This document shows positions 31,808 through 41,234 of a DNA stretch of 64,000 nt, piece after piece. Within the stretch, counting starts at the first letter, position 1; each line of letters begins with the position of its first letter. The notes under the pieces were generated by a model. That model ran no database searches, was not told the DNA's origin, and saw only the letters and a list, made by a program, of their open reading frames with translations. Source of the DNA: Pseudoxanthomonas sp. NC8 (GTDB taxonomy: Bacteria; Pseudomonadota; Gammaproteobacteria; Xanthomonadales; Xanthomonadaceae); the NCBI GenBank assembly GCA_025232375.1, contig CP060419.1, positions 309,001 to 373,000 on the forward strand, in the 5' to 3' direction. Both the position numbers and the translations under genes were made by a program.

Positions 31808-32496
31808 ATGAGCGTCCTGCGATTCGAAAACGTCAGCAAGCAGTATCCCGGCGGCCATAAGGCGCTGGTCGACGTGAGCTTCGACGTGGCCGAGGGCGAA
31901 ATGCTGTTCGTCACCGGCCATTCCGGTGCGGGCAAGAGCACCCTGCTCAAGCTGATCCACCTGTCCGAACGGCCCAGCCGTGGTGCGGTGCTGTTCGGCG
32001 AACACAACCTGCAGCGGGTGCGTGGTGGCAGGGTCGCGCTGCACCGGCGCGAGGTCGGCGTGGTCTACCTGGGACCACCGCCTGCTCACCGACCGCACGA
32101 TCGGCGAGAACGTGGCCCTGCCGCTGATCCTGCGTGGCACCCGTCGTGCCGACATCGGCAAGCGCGTGCGTTCGGTGCTGGAGCGGATGGGCCTGGGCCA
32201 TCGCGAGAAGGCGTTGCCGACCCAGCTGTCGGCCGGCGAGCAGCAGCGCGTGGGCATTGCCCGGGCGATCATCGCCGAGCCGCGCCTGCTGGTGGCCGAC
32301 GAGCCCACCGGCAACCTCGACCCGACCCTGTCGGCGGAGATCATGGAGCTGTTCGCCGGCCTGCCCGAGCGCGGCACCAGCGTGCTGGTGGTCAGCCACG
32401 ACCTGCCGCTGCTGCGGCGGATGCGCAGGCGCGTGCTGGTGCTCGACCATGGCCGCCTGGTCGACGACATTTCGCCGCAGGACCTTGGCCGAATGA
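31808..32496 (+). CDS. ftsE: Cell-division ATP-binding protein FtsE
   Basis: About 229 residues, an ABC ATPase with Walker [10 protein letters not shown], signature [15 protein letters not shown] and Walker [13 protein letters not shown]. With FtsX it forms the divisome complex that activates septal peptidoglycan hydrolases. Breaks at 32068 (TACCTGGGACC; TACCAGGACC restores the Q-loop VVYQDHRLL) and 32483 (CCTTGG for CCTGG, restoring PQDLAE and the stop). The corrected stop TGA (32494-32496) overlaps the ftsX ATG at 32493. Both errors sit in CCWGG. Confidence 0.92.
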
Positions 32497-33466
32497 GTAC
32501 GGGTGCGATCAGTGCGAAGGCGGTCCCCGCGTCCACGGCGCCGTCGCGCCTGCGGATCTGGTTCGACCAGCACCTGCATGGCCTTGGCCTTCAGCCTCGG
32601 CCGCGCGCTGCGCAAGCCGTGGGCCACGCTGCTGACCGTGGCGGTGATGGGCGTGGCCTGGCGTTGCCACTGGGCCTGTCGATCGTGATGGACAACCTGC
32701 GCCACTTCGCCGGCAACGTGCAGCAGTCGCGCGAGATCAACCTGTTCCTGAAGGCGGACGTCGATGCGGCGGCCGCGGCGAAGCTGGCCGACACCCTGCG
32801 CGGCCGTGGCGACGTGGCCGCGGTGGAGCTGCGCACCCCGGAGCAGGCGATCGCCGGGTTCCGCGAAAGCAGCGGTATGGGCGAAGCGCTCGACGCGCTG
32901 GGCGAAAACCCGCTGCCGACCCTGCTGGTGGTCACGCCAGGCGACGGCGGCAGCGCCGCGGACGCGCGCCTGGTGTCCACGCTCGAAGCCCTGCCGCAAG
33001 CCGACCTATGGTCCAGCACGACGCGGTCTGGCGGCAGCGCCTGGACGGCTGGCTGGGATTCGGCCAGCGCGTGGTCCAGGTACTGTCGCTGCTGCTGGGC
33101 CTCGGCGCGCTGCTGGTGGTCGGCAACACCGTCCGCCTGGACATCCAGTCGCGGCGCGAGGAGATCGGCGTGCTGCAGCTGCTGGGGGCCAGCGACGGCT
33201 TCATCCGCCGTCCATTCCTTTATCTGGGCGTGTGGTACGGACTGGGCGCGGGACTGCTCGCGCTGGGCCTGATCGCGGGCGCCGGATGGGCGCTGCGCGG
33301 GCCGCTGGCCGCACTCAGTGCCAGCTATGGGAGCCAGTTCGCACTCGCGGGTCTGGATGCAATGCACTCGGCAATGGTATTGCTGGGGACTGTCCTGCTC
33401 GGTTGGCTGGGGGCCGGTGCGGTTACCGGACACTTCCTGCGCCAGACCCGGCCCACGGAGACCTGA
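32493..33466 (+). CDS. ftsX: Cell-division permease FtsX
   Basis: About 324 residues with four TM helices: one after the N-terminal region (PWATLLTVAVMGVALALPLG after correction), then a periplasmic domain, then three C-terminal helices (VLSLLLGLGALLVVGNTVRL, YLGVWYGLGAGLLALGLIAG, MVLLGTVLLGWLGAGAVTGH). RRREEIGVLQLLGAS-type sequence between helices 2 and 3 is diagnostic. Breaks at 32582 (CCTTGG), 32657 (GCCTGGCG for GCCCTGGCG) and 33007 (CCTATGG for CCTGG); each is repaired by writing CCTGG. It couples FtsE ATP hydrolysis to periplasmic murein-hydrolase activators. Its stop overlaps the next gene as TGATG. Confidence 0.92.
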
Positions 33467-34306
33467 TGGCTGTCCAAGAGCTCAAGCACCTGATCAGCGA
33501 TGCACCGCGGGTGATGGTCGCCGACGGGTCCAAGCTGGTGCGCAAGCTGATCGCCGACGTTCTCGCGCGCGAACTGCCGGGCGTGCAGGTGGTCGGATGC
33601 TCGAGCATCGCCGAAGCGCGCGCCGCGCTGGAGGCCGGTCCGGTGGACCTGGTCACCACCGCGCTGTCGTTGCCCGATGGAGACGGTATGGAGCTGGCGC
33701 GCAGCGTGCGCGAGGCCGCCGGCCAGGCCTACGTGCCGGTGATCGTGGTGTCCGGCGATGCGCAGCAGCACCTGGTCGAGCGCCGTTTCACCGAATACGT
33801 CACCGACTATTTCGACAAGGCGCAGGGCCATGACGCGCTGGCGGAGTTCATCCGCGGCTACGTGCAGCCGCAGCCCATCGTCGGCGCGACCGTGCTGTAC
33901 ATCGAGGACAGCCGGGTGGTGGCCGAAGCGACCAAGCGCATGCTCGAGCGCCAGCAGCTGAAGGTGATCCATGTGATCACCGCCGAGGAGGCGTTCGGGC
34001 TGCTGACCGCCGAATCGCTGGGCCGCATCCCCGAGCGCATCGACTATGGTCCTCACCGACGTGACCCTGAAGGGCGAACTGAGCGGCCGCGACGTGGTCG
34101 AGCGGGTCCGCATCGACTTCGGTTACGGCAAGCGCCGCCTGCCGGTGCTGGTGATGACCGGCGACGGCAACCGTCACAACCAGTCCGAACTGCTCAAGGC
34201 CGGCGCCAACGATCTGGTGCAGAAGCCGATCGAGGAGCGGCTGCTGGTGACCAAGGTGCTGTTCCAGTTGCGCGTGGCGCGGCTGGATGGCGGCCGCTCG
34301 AACTGA
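33466..34306 (+). CDS. Double-receiver response regulator with degenerate first receiver
   Basis: About 280 residues made of two receiver domains and no output domain. The second (from [13 protein letters not shown]) has the acidic pair, the phospho-acceptor Asp ([10 protein letters not shown]), Thr (VLVMTGDG) and Lys (LVQKPIEE). The first (from [14 protein letters not shown]) has only one residue of the acidic pair, and Ala where the phospho-acceptor Asp should be ([14 protein letters not shown]), but keeps Ser and Lys. One break at 34046 (GACTATGGTCC for GACCTGGTCC). It overlaps ftsX (TGATG) and ends 4 bases before ung. It probably acts by protein contact, with phosphorylation of receiver 2 as the switch. 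Confidence 0.82.
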
Positions 34307-34310
34307 TGCC

Positions 34311-35030
34311 GTGAGCGGGGAGGATCGCGTCCGGCTGGAGCCTTCGTGGAAGGCGCGCGTCGGCGACTGGCTGCTGCGGCCGGAGATGCAGGCGCTGGCC
34401 GGGTTCCTGCGCCAGCGCAGCGCATCCGGTGCGCGGATCTATCCGCCCGGTCCGCAGATCTTCGCCGCCTTCGACGCGACCCCGTTCGACGAGGTGAAGG
34501 TGGTGATCCTCGGTAAGGACCCGTACCACGGTCCCGGTAAGGCCCATGGCCTGTGCTTCTCGGTGCTGCCGGGCGTGCCGGTGCCGCCGTCGCTGCTGAA
34601 CATCTTCAAGGAGATCGAGGCCGGACTGCGCTTGCCGCGGCCGGAGCATGGCTGCCTGCTGCCTGGGCGCGGCGCGGTGTGCTGCTGCTCAACGCGGTGT
34701 TGACGGTGGAGGAGGGCCGGGCCGGAGCGCACCGGGGCAAGGGCTGGGAAGGCTTCACCGATCACGCGATCGAGACCCTGGCCAACGAGCGCGAGGGCCT
34801 GGTGTTCATGCTGTGGGGCAGCTACGCCCGGGCCAAGGGCAAGGTGATCGACCCGCGTCGCCATCGGGTGCTGAAGGCGCCGCACCCCTCGCCGCTGTCG
34901 GCGCACCGGGGATTCCTCGGGTGCGGGCACTTCGCCGCGGCCAACGAATCTGGCCCGGCGCGGGCAGGCGCCGATCGACTGGTCGCTGCCGTCCCGCGCC
35001 CAGGTCGAGGCGCTGCTGGCGGCTGGATGA
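34311..35030 (+). CDS. ung: Uracil-DNA glycosylase, family 1
   Basis: About 239 residues with the catalytic water-activating motif [16 protein letters not shown] (GQDPYH in most members; Lys replaces Gln here) and [11 protein letters not shown]. It removes uracil from DNA as the first step of base-excision repair. I chose GTG 34311 because it follows the preceding stop by 4 bases and is in frame; an ATG at 34287 would overlap the receiver gene. Breaks at 34664 (CTGCCTGGGC for CTGCCCTGGGC, restoring [20 protein letters not shown]) and about 34951 (AATCTGGCC), before the final [20 protein letters not shown] segment. Confidence 0.92.
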
Positions 35031-35206
35031 GGCTTGTCGGATGAGCTCGGGAAAGCGCCGCGCCACCATTTCAATCAAAAATAGAACAATAAGTGGATTG
35101 AACGGTAGTTTATTCCATTGATGTAGAGGTTCATTCTGCCGGCCAGTCGCAGGGCCCTTCCGATCCGCACTCCGCGTATCCGCCCCGCGTCGCTCTCGAG
35201 GCCACC

Positions 35207-35626
35207 ATGAACCACCTGTATGCGCTCCTGGGCCGTATCGGCCTGTCCCTGATCTTCATCCTCTCCGGCTGGAGCAAGCTCACCGGCTACGAGGCCACCC
35301 AGCAGTACATGGACGCGATGGGCGTGCCCGGCGCGATGCTGCCGCTGGTGATCGCGCTGGAAATCGGCGGCGGCCTGGCCGTGCTGGCCGGCGCTTTCAC
35401 CCGCCGCGCCGCGCTGGCGCTGGCCCTGTTCTCGCTGGCCGCCGGCATGCTGTTCCACGCCGACCTGGCCGACCAGAACCAGTTCATCCACCTGATGAAG
35501 AATGTCGCCTGGGCGGTGGCTTCCTGATGCTGGCCGCCAATGGCGCCGGCGCCTTCAGCGTCGGCCTTGCAGCGCCGCGACCGCCAGCTGTCCCGTGCCA
35601 CCCTCGCCACTGGAGGTGCCCTGTGA
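35207..35626 (+). CDS. DoxX-family membrane protein
   Basis: About 139 residues with four TM helices; the first (RIGLSLIFILSGWSKLTGY) is the DoxX signature. DoxX-like proteins are small quinone/thiol-associated membrane proteins with diverse roles. Breaks near 35512 (GCCTGGGCGGTGGC, one G lost; NVAWAGGFLMLAANGAGAFS after correction) and about 35562. The corrected stop (35624-35626) overlaps the GTG start of the pirin gene. DoxX-pirin pairs are common in proteobacteria. The upstream 175 bases are AT-rich (35070-35110) and likely hold the promoter. Confidence 0.8.
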
Positions 35627-36335
35627 TCACCCTGCGTCCCGCCGCCGAGCGCGGCCATGCCAACCACGGCTGGCTCGACTCAGCACAGCTTTTCGTTCGC
35701 CGAATACTTCGACCCGGACCATGTGCACTGGGGGCCGCTGCGGGTGATCAACGAGGACCGCGTGGCCGCCGGGCAGGGCTTCGGCACCCATGGCCACCGC
35801 GACATGGAGATCATCAGCTACGTGCTCGAGGGCGCGCTCGGCCACAAGGACTCGATGGGCAACGTCGAGACGATCACTCCGGGCGAGGTGCAGCGGATGA
35901 GCGCCGGCACCGGGGTGACCCACTCGGAGTTCAACTACGACAGCGCCGGTACCACCCATTTCCTGCAGATCTGGATCCTGCCCGACCGCACCGGCATCAC
36001 CCCGGCTACGAACAGAAGCGGTTTGAAGAGGCCGACAAGCGTGGCCGCCTGCGGCTGGTGGTCAGCCCGGATGGCGCCGACGGTTCGGTCAGCATCCACC
36101 AGGACGCGCGGATGTACGCCGGCCTGTTCGACGCGGGCGAGGAAGCCACCCAGGCGATCGCCCCGGGCCGGCTGGCCTACGTCCACCTGGTCCGTGGCAC
36201 GGCCACGGTCAACGGCCGCGCGCTGGTCGCCGGTGACGCCCTGCTGTACCGGGACGAACCGCAGGTCCGGGTCGAGGCCGGGCGGGGTGCCGAGGTGCTG
36301 GTGTTCGACCTGCCCGACCTATGGTCCGGCACTGA
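35623..36335 (+). CDS. Pirin-family protein (YhaK-like)
   Basis: About 237 residues, bicupin. The metal-site motif of pirins is visible as [20 protein letters not shown] with the later THSEFN. YhaK-type pirins are oxidisable cupins, and some have quercetinase activity; the role here is not determined. It starts at GTG 35623, coupled to DoxX. Breaks near 35680 (GACTCAGCACAGC), near 36000 (run of C before GGCTACGAA) and at 36319, where CCTATGG for CCTGG hides the true stop (VFDLPDLVRH then TGA at 36333-36335). Confidence 0.82.
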
Positions 36336-36536
36336 GCCGGGGGCGGGCCGAGGGGTGGGGCGCGGCCCCCTTGAAAGGCGTCCACGGTGCCTCAAGACCT
36401 GTGGGCAGGCGTGCGGGCAGGACCGTTTCCGGTTCCTGCCGGCGTTCAGCTTTCCAGACACAAGTGGTTGATTCGACAGGATTCGACGTCGGATGAACCG
36501 TTGCACGGATGCAATGCTGGGAACCAGTCCCTGGCG

Positions 36537-36563
36537 TTAGCAGTCCAACTGCCCGATTGCTAA
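36537..36563 (+). promoter_or_regulatory. CIRCE-like inverted repeat upstream of rpoH
   Basis: TTAGCAGTC - 9 bases - GATTGCTAA. The HrcA operator CIRCE is TTAGCACTC-N9-GAGTGCTAA, so each arm matches at 8 of 9 positions and the spacer length is exact. The element ends one base before ATG 36565 and 10 bases before ATG 36574, a leader position where a bound repressor would block transcription. This suggests HrcA control of the heat-shock sigma factor; hrcA is not in the window. Confidence 0.6.
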
Positions 36564-36573
36564 TATGACTGCC

Positions 36574-37451
<878 letters not shown>

Positions 37452-37478
37452 TCCGCGCCCGCGTCGCTCTCCAGATCC

Positions 37479-37506
37479 GAACGGCCCGGGTGATTCCGGG
37501 CCGTTC
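37479..37506 (+). terminator. rpoH terminator hairpin
   Basis: Eleven-base perfect arms GAACGGCCCGG (37479-37489) and CCGGGCCGTTC (37496-37506) with a 6-base loop, 28 bases after the rpoH stop. No long T-run follows (CGCGTTGG). A related sequence, GAACGGCCCC, begins the next hairpin 50 bases on. Confidence 0.7.
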
Positions 37507-37530
37507 GCGTTGGGGCGCCACGAAAAAGGA

Positions 37531-37550
37531 ACGGCCCCTTGCGGGGCCGT
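37531..37550 (-). terminator. Intrinsic terminator of the Met/Cys-rich gene
   Basis: Arms ACGGCCCC and GGGGCCGT around a TTGC loop. On the minus strand the hairpin is followed by CC and then five T residues (37523-37527 complement), and it sits 28 bases past the stop of the Met/Cys-rich reading frame. This placement is independent support for that frame being the real gene. Confidence 0.8.
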
Positions 37551-37577
37551 CCTTGCATCGGGCGGAGTGCGCCGCGC

Positions 37578-38027
37578 TCAGCGCATGCACACCATCATCG
37601 GCGTGCCGCCGCACACCATGGTCATCGGCATGCCGCAGCCCATCATGCGGTTCATCGCGTCGCAGCACATCTTCATCATGTCCATGCCCATCATCCCGGT
37701 GGGCTTCATCATGCAGACCATGCCGCCGGCCTCCATGGTGCAGCTCATCTCCGGCATCATCGGCATGCCGCAGCAGGCCATCATCGGCATGCCGCCGCAC
37801 ATCATCCCGCACGGGGTGCCGCAAGCCATCATCGACATCATCAGGTCGCAGCACGCCTGGAGCATCTCCATGCTCGAGCCCTCGGCGGGCTTCATCACGC
37901 ACATCATGCCCTCGGCCGTCATGGAGCAATCCATGTGGCACATCATCGGCATCATCGTGGCCATCGGCATCGACGGCATCTGCATCGGCATGCCGGCCAT
38001 CGGCATCATGTTCATCGCGGTGTTCAT
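37578..38027 (-). CDS. Met/Cys-rich protein with internal duplication (unknown function)
   Basis: From ATG 38027 the protein has 149 residues, 53 Met (36%) and 17 Cys (11%). It contains two related units of about 50 residues: CSMTAEGMMCVMKPAEG then LQACCDLMMSMMACG, and CTMEAGGMVCMMKPTG then KMCCDAMNRMMGCG, each followed by CGG(M/T)PMM. No signal peptide or TM helix is evident. Such density of thioether and thiol ligands suggests binding of soft metals (Cu+, Ag+, Hg2+) or a methionine-based oxidant sink; this is inference. An upstream in-frame ATG at 38078 would add 17 residues. A proper terminator follows the stop. Because the DNA is repetitive, other frames are also open here. Confidence 0.65.
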   Translation of the reverse strand: MNTAMNMMPMAGMPMQMPSMPMATMMPMMCHMDCSMTAEGMMCVMKPAEGSSMEMLQACCDLMMSMMACGTPCGMMCGGMPMMACCGMPMMPEMSCTMEAGGMVCMMKPTGMMGMDMMKMCCDAMNRMMGCGMPMTMVCGGTPMMVCMR

Positions 38028-38078
38028 GGGAGATCTGGGGCGGTGGTGAAGGCAAATTACGATCGGCAATGACATCAT

Positions 38079-38251
38079 GCGCGTCCGGAATTAGCGTTTC
38101 AAGCATTTGATAATAAAGGGGAAATTTCCGTTATCGCGAACGTCCGTCCGTTTTCCCGGATGGGTTATATGGCTATGTCCAGCGGTTGTTTCCCCGCCGC
38201 CGGCGACGGCGGCAGATTGGGTGTCACGCTTCCCGCCGATGCCCGACCGCG
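38079..38251. promoter_or_regulatory. Divergent regulatory region with GGAAATTTCC palindrome
   Basis: The segment between the minus-strand Met/Cys-rich gene and the plus-strand small gene has an AT-rich core (ATTTGATAATAAAGGGG around 38104-38121) and a perfect 10-base palindrome GGAAATTTCC at 38120-38129. It could hold back-to-back promoters sharing an operator; the XRE-cupin protein encoded 220 bases away is a candidate ligand. Confidence 0.4.
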
Positions 38252-38455
38252 ATGCACATTCCCGACTCCGCCACTGTTTACGACGCCGAGCAGTACCGCC
38301 GCCGCAAGGCGCTGCGCGAGTGCGGCGGCAGCAGCAGCCGGCGCGAGTTCCTGTGGGTACAGCCCGGTTTCGGGGCCGTGCAGCTGGTGGTGTTCCGTCC
38401 CGCGCCGCCGACGGCCGCCGAGGCGCTGCGCTCGGCCGCACGGCGCACCGGCTGA
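38252..38455 (+). CDS. Small unknown protein upstream of XRE-cupin regulator
   Basis: A 67-residue reading frame, MHIPDSATVYDAEQYRRRKA onward, with a basic middle and a hydrophobic stretch (FLWVQPGFGAVQLVVFR). I do not recognise a family. It ends 16 bases before the regulator ATG at 38472, so it is probably the first gene of a two-gene unit. Its GC-rich third positions are consistent with coding. No signal peptide is seen. Confidence 0.45.
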   Translation: MHIPDSATVYDAEQYRRRKALRECGGSSSRREFLWVQPGFGAVQLVVFRPAPPTAAEALRSAARRTG

Positions 38456-38471
38456 CGGTCCGCACGGCGCG

Positions 38472-39092
38472 ATGGCCGACGGGCTGGACGTGGCCCCGGT
38501 GCGCGAGCCGGCGGCGGACGACCTTGCCGCGCTCGTGGCCCGGCGCTTGGCCGGCCTGCGGCGCGAGCGGCGGCTGTCGCTGGATGCGCTGGCCCGCAGT
38601 TCGGGGGTCAGCCGGGCGATGCTCTGGCAGATCGAGCAGGGACGCAGCGCGCCGACCTTGAAGGTGCTGGCCCGCATCGCCGCTTCACTGGATGTGCCGC
38701 TGGCCGACCTGCTGCAGGGTCCGGGGCGGGGCGCGCGTAAGGCAGAGGTCCTGCGTTCGGGCGAATCAAGCAGCTGGTCTCGGCCGACGGCGGCTTTGTC
38801 TCGAGAGCGCTGTTCCCGTTCAGCGGCAGCCATGCAGTGGAGTTCTACGAGATCCGGCTGGCGCCGGGGACGGAGGAGCGGGCGCTGCCGCATGCGGCCG
38901 GCACGGTCGAGAACCCGGTGGTCCACGCCGGCCGGGTCGAGGTCGAGGTCGCTGCCGAGGTGTATCGGCTGGAGGCCGGCGACGCGATCCGCTTCCGCGC
39001 CGACCAGCTGCATACCTACCGCAATTCCGGCGATGCGCCCGCGCTGGTGTACCTTGGTGATGGCCTACGCCAACCCGCTCGAATACGGCTGA
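38472..39092 (+). CDS. XRE-family regulator with C-terminal cupin domain
   Basis: About 206 residues: an N-terminal Cro/C1 helix-turn-helix (LAGLRRERRLSLDALARSSG, then SRAMLWQIEQGRSAPTLKVL) and a cupin domain (YEIRLAPGTEERALPHAAGT, VYRLEAGDAIRFRADQLHTY). This architecture is that of PuuR-like regulators that sense a small ligand in the cupin barrel. Breaks near 38764 and at 39052 (CCTTGG for CCTGG, restoring ALVYLVMAYANPLEYG). The ligand is unknown; the neighbouring Met/Cys-rich gene or the small upstream gene may be its targets. Confidence 0.8.
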   Translation: MADGLDVAPVREPAADDLAALVARRLAGLRRERRLSLDALARSSGVSRAMLWQIEQGRSAPTLKVLARIAASLDVPLADLLQGPGRGARKAEVLRSGESSSWSRPTAALSRERCSRSAAAMQWSSTRSGWRRGRRSGRCRMRPARSRTRWSTPAGSRSRSLPRCIGWRPATRSASAPTSCIPTAIPAMRPRWCTLVMAYANPLEYG

Positions 39093-39128
39093 GCCGCGGG
39101 AGCGGCCGTCGCCCGTGCAACAGCCACC

Positions 39129-39809
39129 TCAGCCGCCGTCGCCGTGCGGTCGCGCCACCGGCAGGTGCCAGCCGTGGCGGATGGCCATGTAGCGCAGGCC
39201 GAAGCAGACCAGCGCGCCGACCGCCATCGCCGGGGTCTGTGGCAGCCCGGCCACATGCGCCAGCGCGACCACGCCGCCGCCGGCCAGCGCCGCCACAGCG
39301 TACAGCTCGGCCTGCAGCACCGCCGGCGTGCGCGCCACCAGCAGGTCGCGGGCGATGCCGCCGCCGATACCGCTGGTCATGCCCAGCAGCGTCGCCGCGA
39401 ACGGCGACAGCCCGAACGCCAGCGCCTTGCCGGTGCCCAGCACCGCGAACAGGGCCAACCCGGCGGCGTCGAACAGCTGCACCGGGTTGCGCATCCGCTC
39501 GATCGCACCGTGCCGGTAGAAGGTGACCACGCCGGCGAGCATCGCGGTGGCCAAGTAGCGCCAGTCGGCCAGCGCCGCCGCCGGCTGTGCGCCGATCAGC
39601 ACGTCCCGCACCAGTCCGCCGGACACCGCCGCCGCGCAGGACAGCACAAGCACACCGAACAGGTCGAGCCGGTGGCGCACGGCCAGCGTGCCGCCGCTGA
39701 GCGCGAACACGAAGGTGCCGACCAGGTCGAACAGCAGCAGGAGGGTGGACACGGTGGTCGCGCGCAGGGGGCGTGCGGCAAGGATCGCAGCGACAGGGTG
39801 GCTTGTCAT
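39129..39809 (-). CDS. TRIC-family (UPF0126) cation channel
   Basis: An intact 226-residue protein with seven hydrophobic helices arranged as two repeats. Each repeat carries the signature with an Arg-Asp pair (VSGGLVRDVLIG and TSGIGGGIARDLLV), the hallmark of bacterial trimeric intracellular cation channel homologues (YadS/YicG). The family conducts K+/Na+ in structural studies; the physiological role in bacteria is unclear. It is on the same strand as ndh but separated by 135 bases. Confidence 0.88.
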   Translation of the reverse strand: MTSHPVAAILAARPLRATTVSTLLLLFDLVGTFVFALSGGTLAVRHRLDLFGVLVLSCAAAVSGGLVRDVLIGAQPAAALADWRYLATAMLAGVVTFYRHGAIERMRNPVQLFDAAGLALFAVLGTGKALAFGLSPFAATLLGMTSGIGGGIARDLLVARTPAVLQAELYAVAALAGGGVVALAHVAGLPQTPAMAVGALVCFGLRYMAIRHGWHLPVARPHGDGG

Positions 39810-39944
39810 GCCTGGCGGGGTCGCGGCCGGTCCAGGGTGGATATTCCACTACCACCGCGGCTGCGTGGGTTCCATTGAGCCGCCGCGGGCCATCGCATCG
39901 TCCCGCGTGGGTGTTTCGCGGTGCCGGGCCTTCGCGCCGGCGGG

Positions 39945-41234
39945 CTATCCGCGTGTCGGCCGCTGCTCTCCGCTCCCCGCGCCGCCAAGGATGATCCGCG
40001 CCGCGCGCTGGTAGCTCCAGTAGGCCCAGGCCCAGTTGAGCAGCACCACCAGCCGGTTGCGGAAGCCGATCAGGAAGAACACGTGCGCGGCCAGCCAGAA
40101 CCATAAGGCGAGCAGGCCCCACAGTTGGAACCCGTGCAGGTCGACCACCGCGGCCATGCGGCCGATCGTGGCCAGGTTGCCGAAGTCGCGATAGCGGAAC
40201 GGCCGCGCCACCGCGCCGCGCAGGCGCGCGCGGATCGCGGCCGCCACGTGCCGGCCCATCTGCTTGGCCGCGGGGGCCACGCCGGGGACCGGGCTTCCGT
40301 CGGCGCGCTTCACCGCGGCCAGGTCGCCGGCGACGAACACGTGCGGGAGCCGGGCCACGCTGAGGTCCGGCTCGACCGGCACCCGGCCGGCGAGATCCAG
40401 CGGCACGCCCAGCGAATGCGCCAGCGGCGACGCAGCCACGCCCGCGGCCCAGACCACCGTGCGTGCCGCCACGTAGTCCTCGCCGAGCCGGTAGCCGCCG
40501 GCATCGATGGCGGTGACCGGCACGCCGGTGGAAACCTCCACGCCCAGCCGTTCCAGCTGGCGTCGCGCCTTCTCCGAAAGTGCCTCGGGGAACGAGGCCA
40601 GCACGCGTGGCCCGGCTTCGACCAGGCGCACGCGCGCGCTGGCCGGGTCGATGTGGCGGAACTCGTCGCGCAGCGTGTGCCGGGCGATCTCCGCCAGCGT
40701 GCCGGCCAGTTCCACGCCGGTCGGGCCACCGCCGACGATGGCGAAGCTCAGCCAGGCTGCGCGCTCGGCCGGGTCGGTGCACGCTTCGGCGCGCTCGAAC
40801 GCCAGCAGCAGCCTGCGCCGCAGGTCCAGCGCGTCGTCGAGGGATTTCAGTCCGGGCGCGTGTGCGGCCCAGTGGTCGTTGCCGAAGTAGGCGTGGGTCG
40901 CGCCACTGGCCAGCAGCAGGTAGTCGAAGTCCAGCACGGCGCCATCGGCCAGCGTGGCCTGCCTGCGCGTCGCATCGATCGCGGTCGCCTCGCCGAGCCG
41001 TACCTCGACGTTGCGCTGCCGGCGCAGGATGTGGCGCAGCGGCGCGGCGATGTCGGGCGCAGACAGTCCCGCGGTGGCGACCTGGTAGAGCAGCGGCTGG
41101 AAGAGATGGTGGTTGCTGCGGTCGAGCAGGGTGATGCGCAACGGCGCCTTCGCCAGCGCCCGCGTCGCCCACAGCCCGGCGAAGCCACCGCCGATGACCA
41201 GCAGGTGTGGAAGCGGTCCAGTGCGGTCACTCAC
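39945..41234 (-). CDS. ndh: Type II NADH:quinone oxidoreductase
   Basis: An intact protein of 429 residues from GTG 41234. FAD-binding GxGxxG is LLVIGGGFAGLWATRAL; the NADH-binding site is AIVGGGPTGVELAGTLAE; a second FAD contact is HVFVAGDLAAV. The amphipathic, hydrophobic C-terminus (FFLIGFRNRLVVLLNWAWAY) is the membrane anchor of NDH-2. It oxidises NADH and reduces ubiquinone without proton pumping. The GTG start overlaps the stop of the upstream transporter (GTGA), which supports this start over an ATG at 41312. Confidence 0.9.
   Translation of the reverse strand: MSDRTGPLPHLLVIGGGFAGLWATRALAKAPLRITLLDRSNHHLFQPLLYQVATAGLSAPDIAAPLRHILRRQRNVEVRLGEATAIDATRRQATLADGAVLDFDYLLLASGATHAYFGNDHWAAHAPGLKSLDDALDLRRRLLLAFERAEACTDPAERAAWLSFAIVGGGPTGVELAGTLAEIARHTLRDEFRHIDPASARVRLVEAGPRVLASFPEALSEKARRQLERLGVEVSTGVPVTAIDAGGYRLGEDYVAARTVVWAAGVAASPLAHSLGVPLDLAGRVPVEPDLSVARLPHVFVAGDLAAVKRADGSPVPGVAPAAKQMGRHVAAAIRARLRGAVARPFRYRDFGNLATIGRMAAVVDLHGFQLWGLLALWFWLAAHVFFLIGFRNRLVVLLNWAWAYWSYQRAARIILGGAGSGEQRPTRG

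Noticed and set aside
37539-38072. His-rich and Ile/Met-rich plus-strand reading frames over the Met/Cys-rich gene
   Set aside because: They are open because the DNA is a repeat of ATG/CAT-containing units. The minus-strand frame has the better repeat logic and its own terminator. Kept as a caution, not as a gene.
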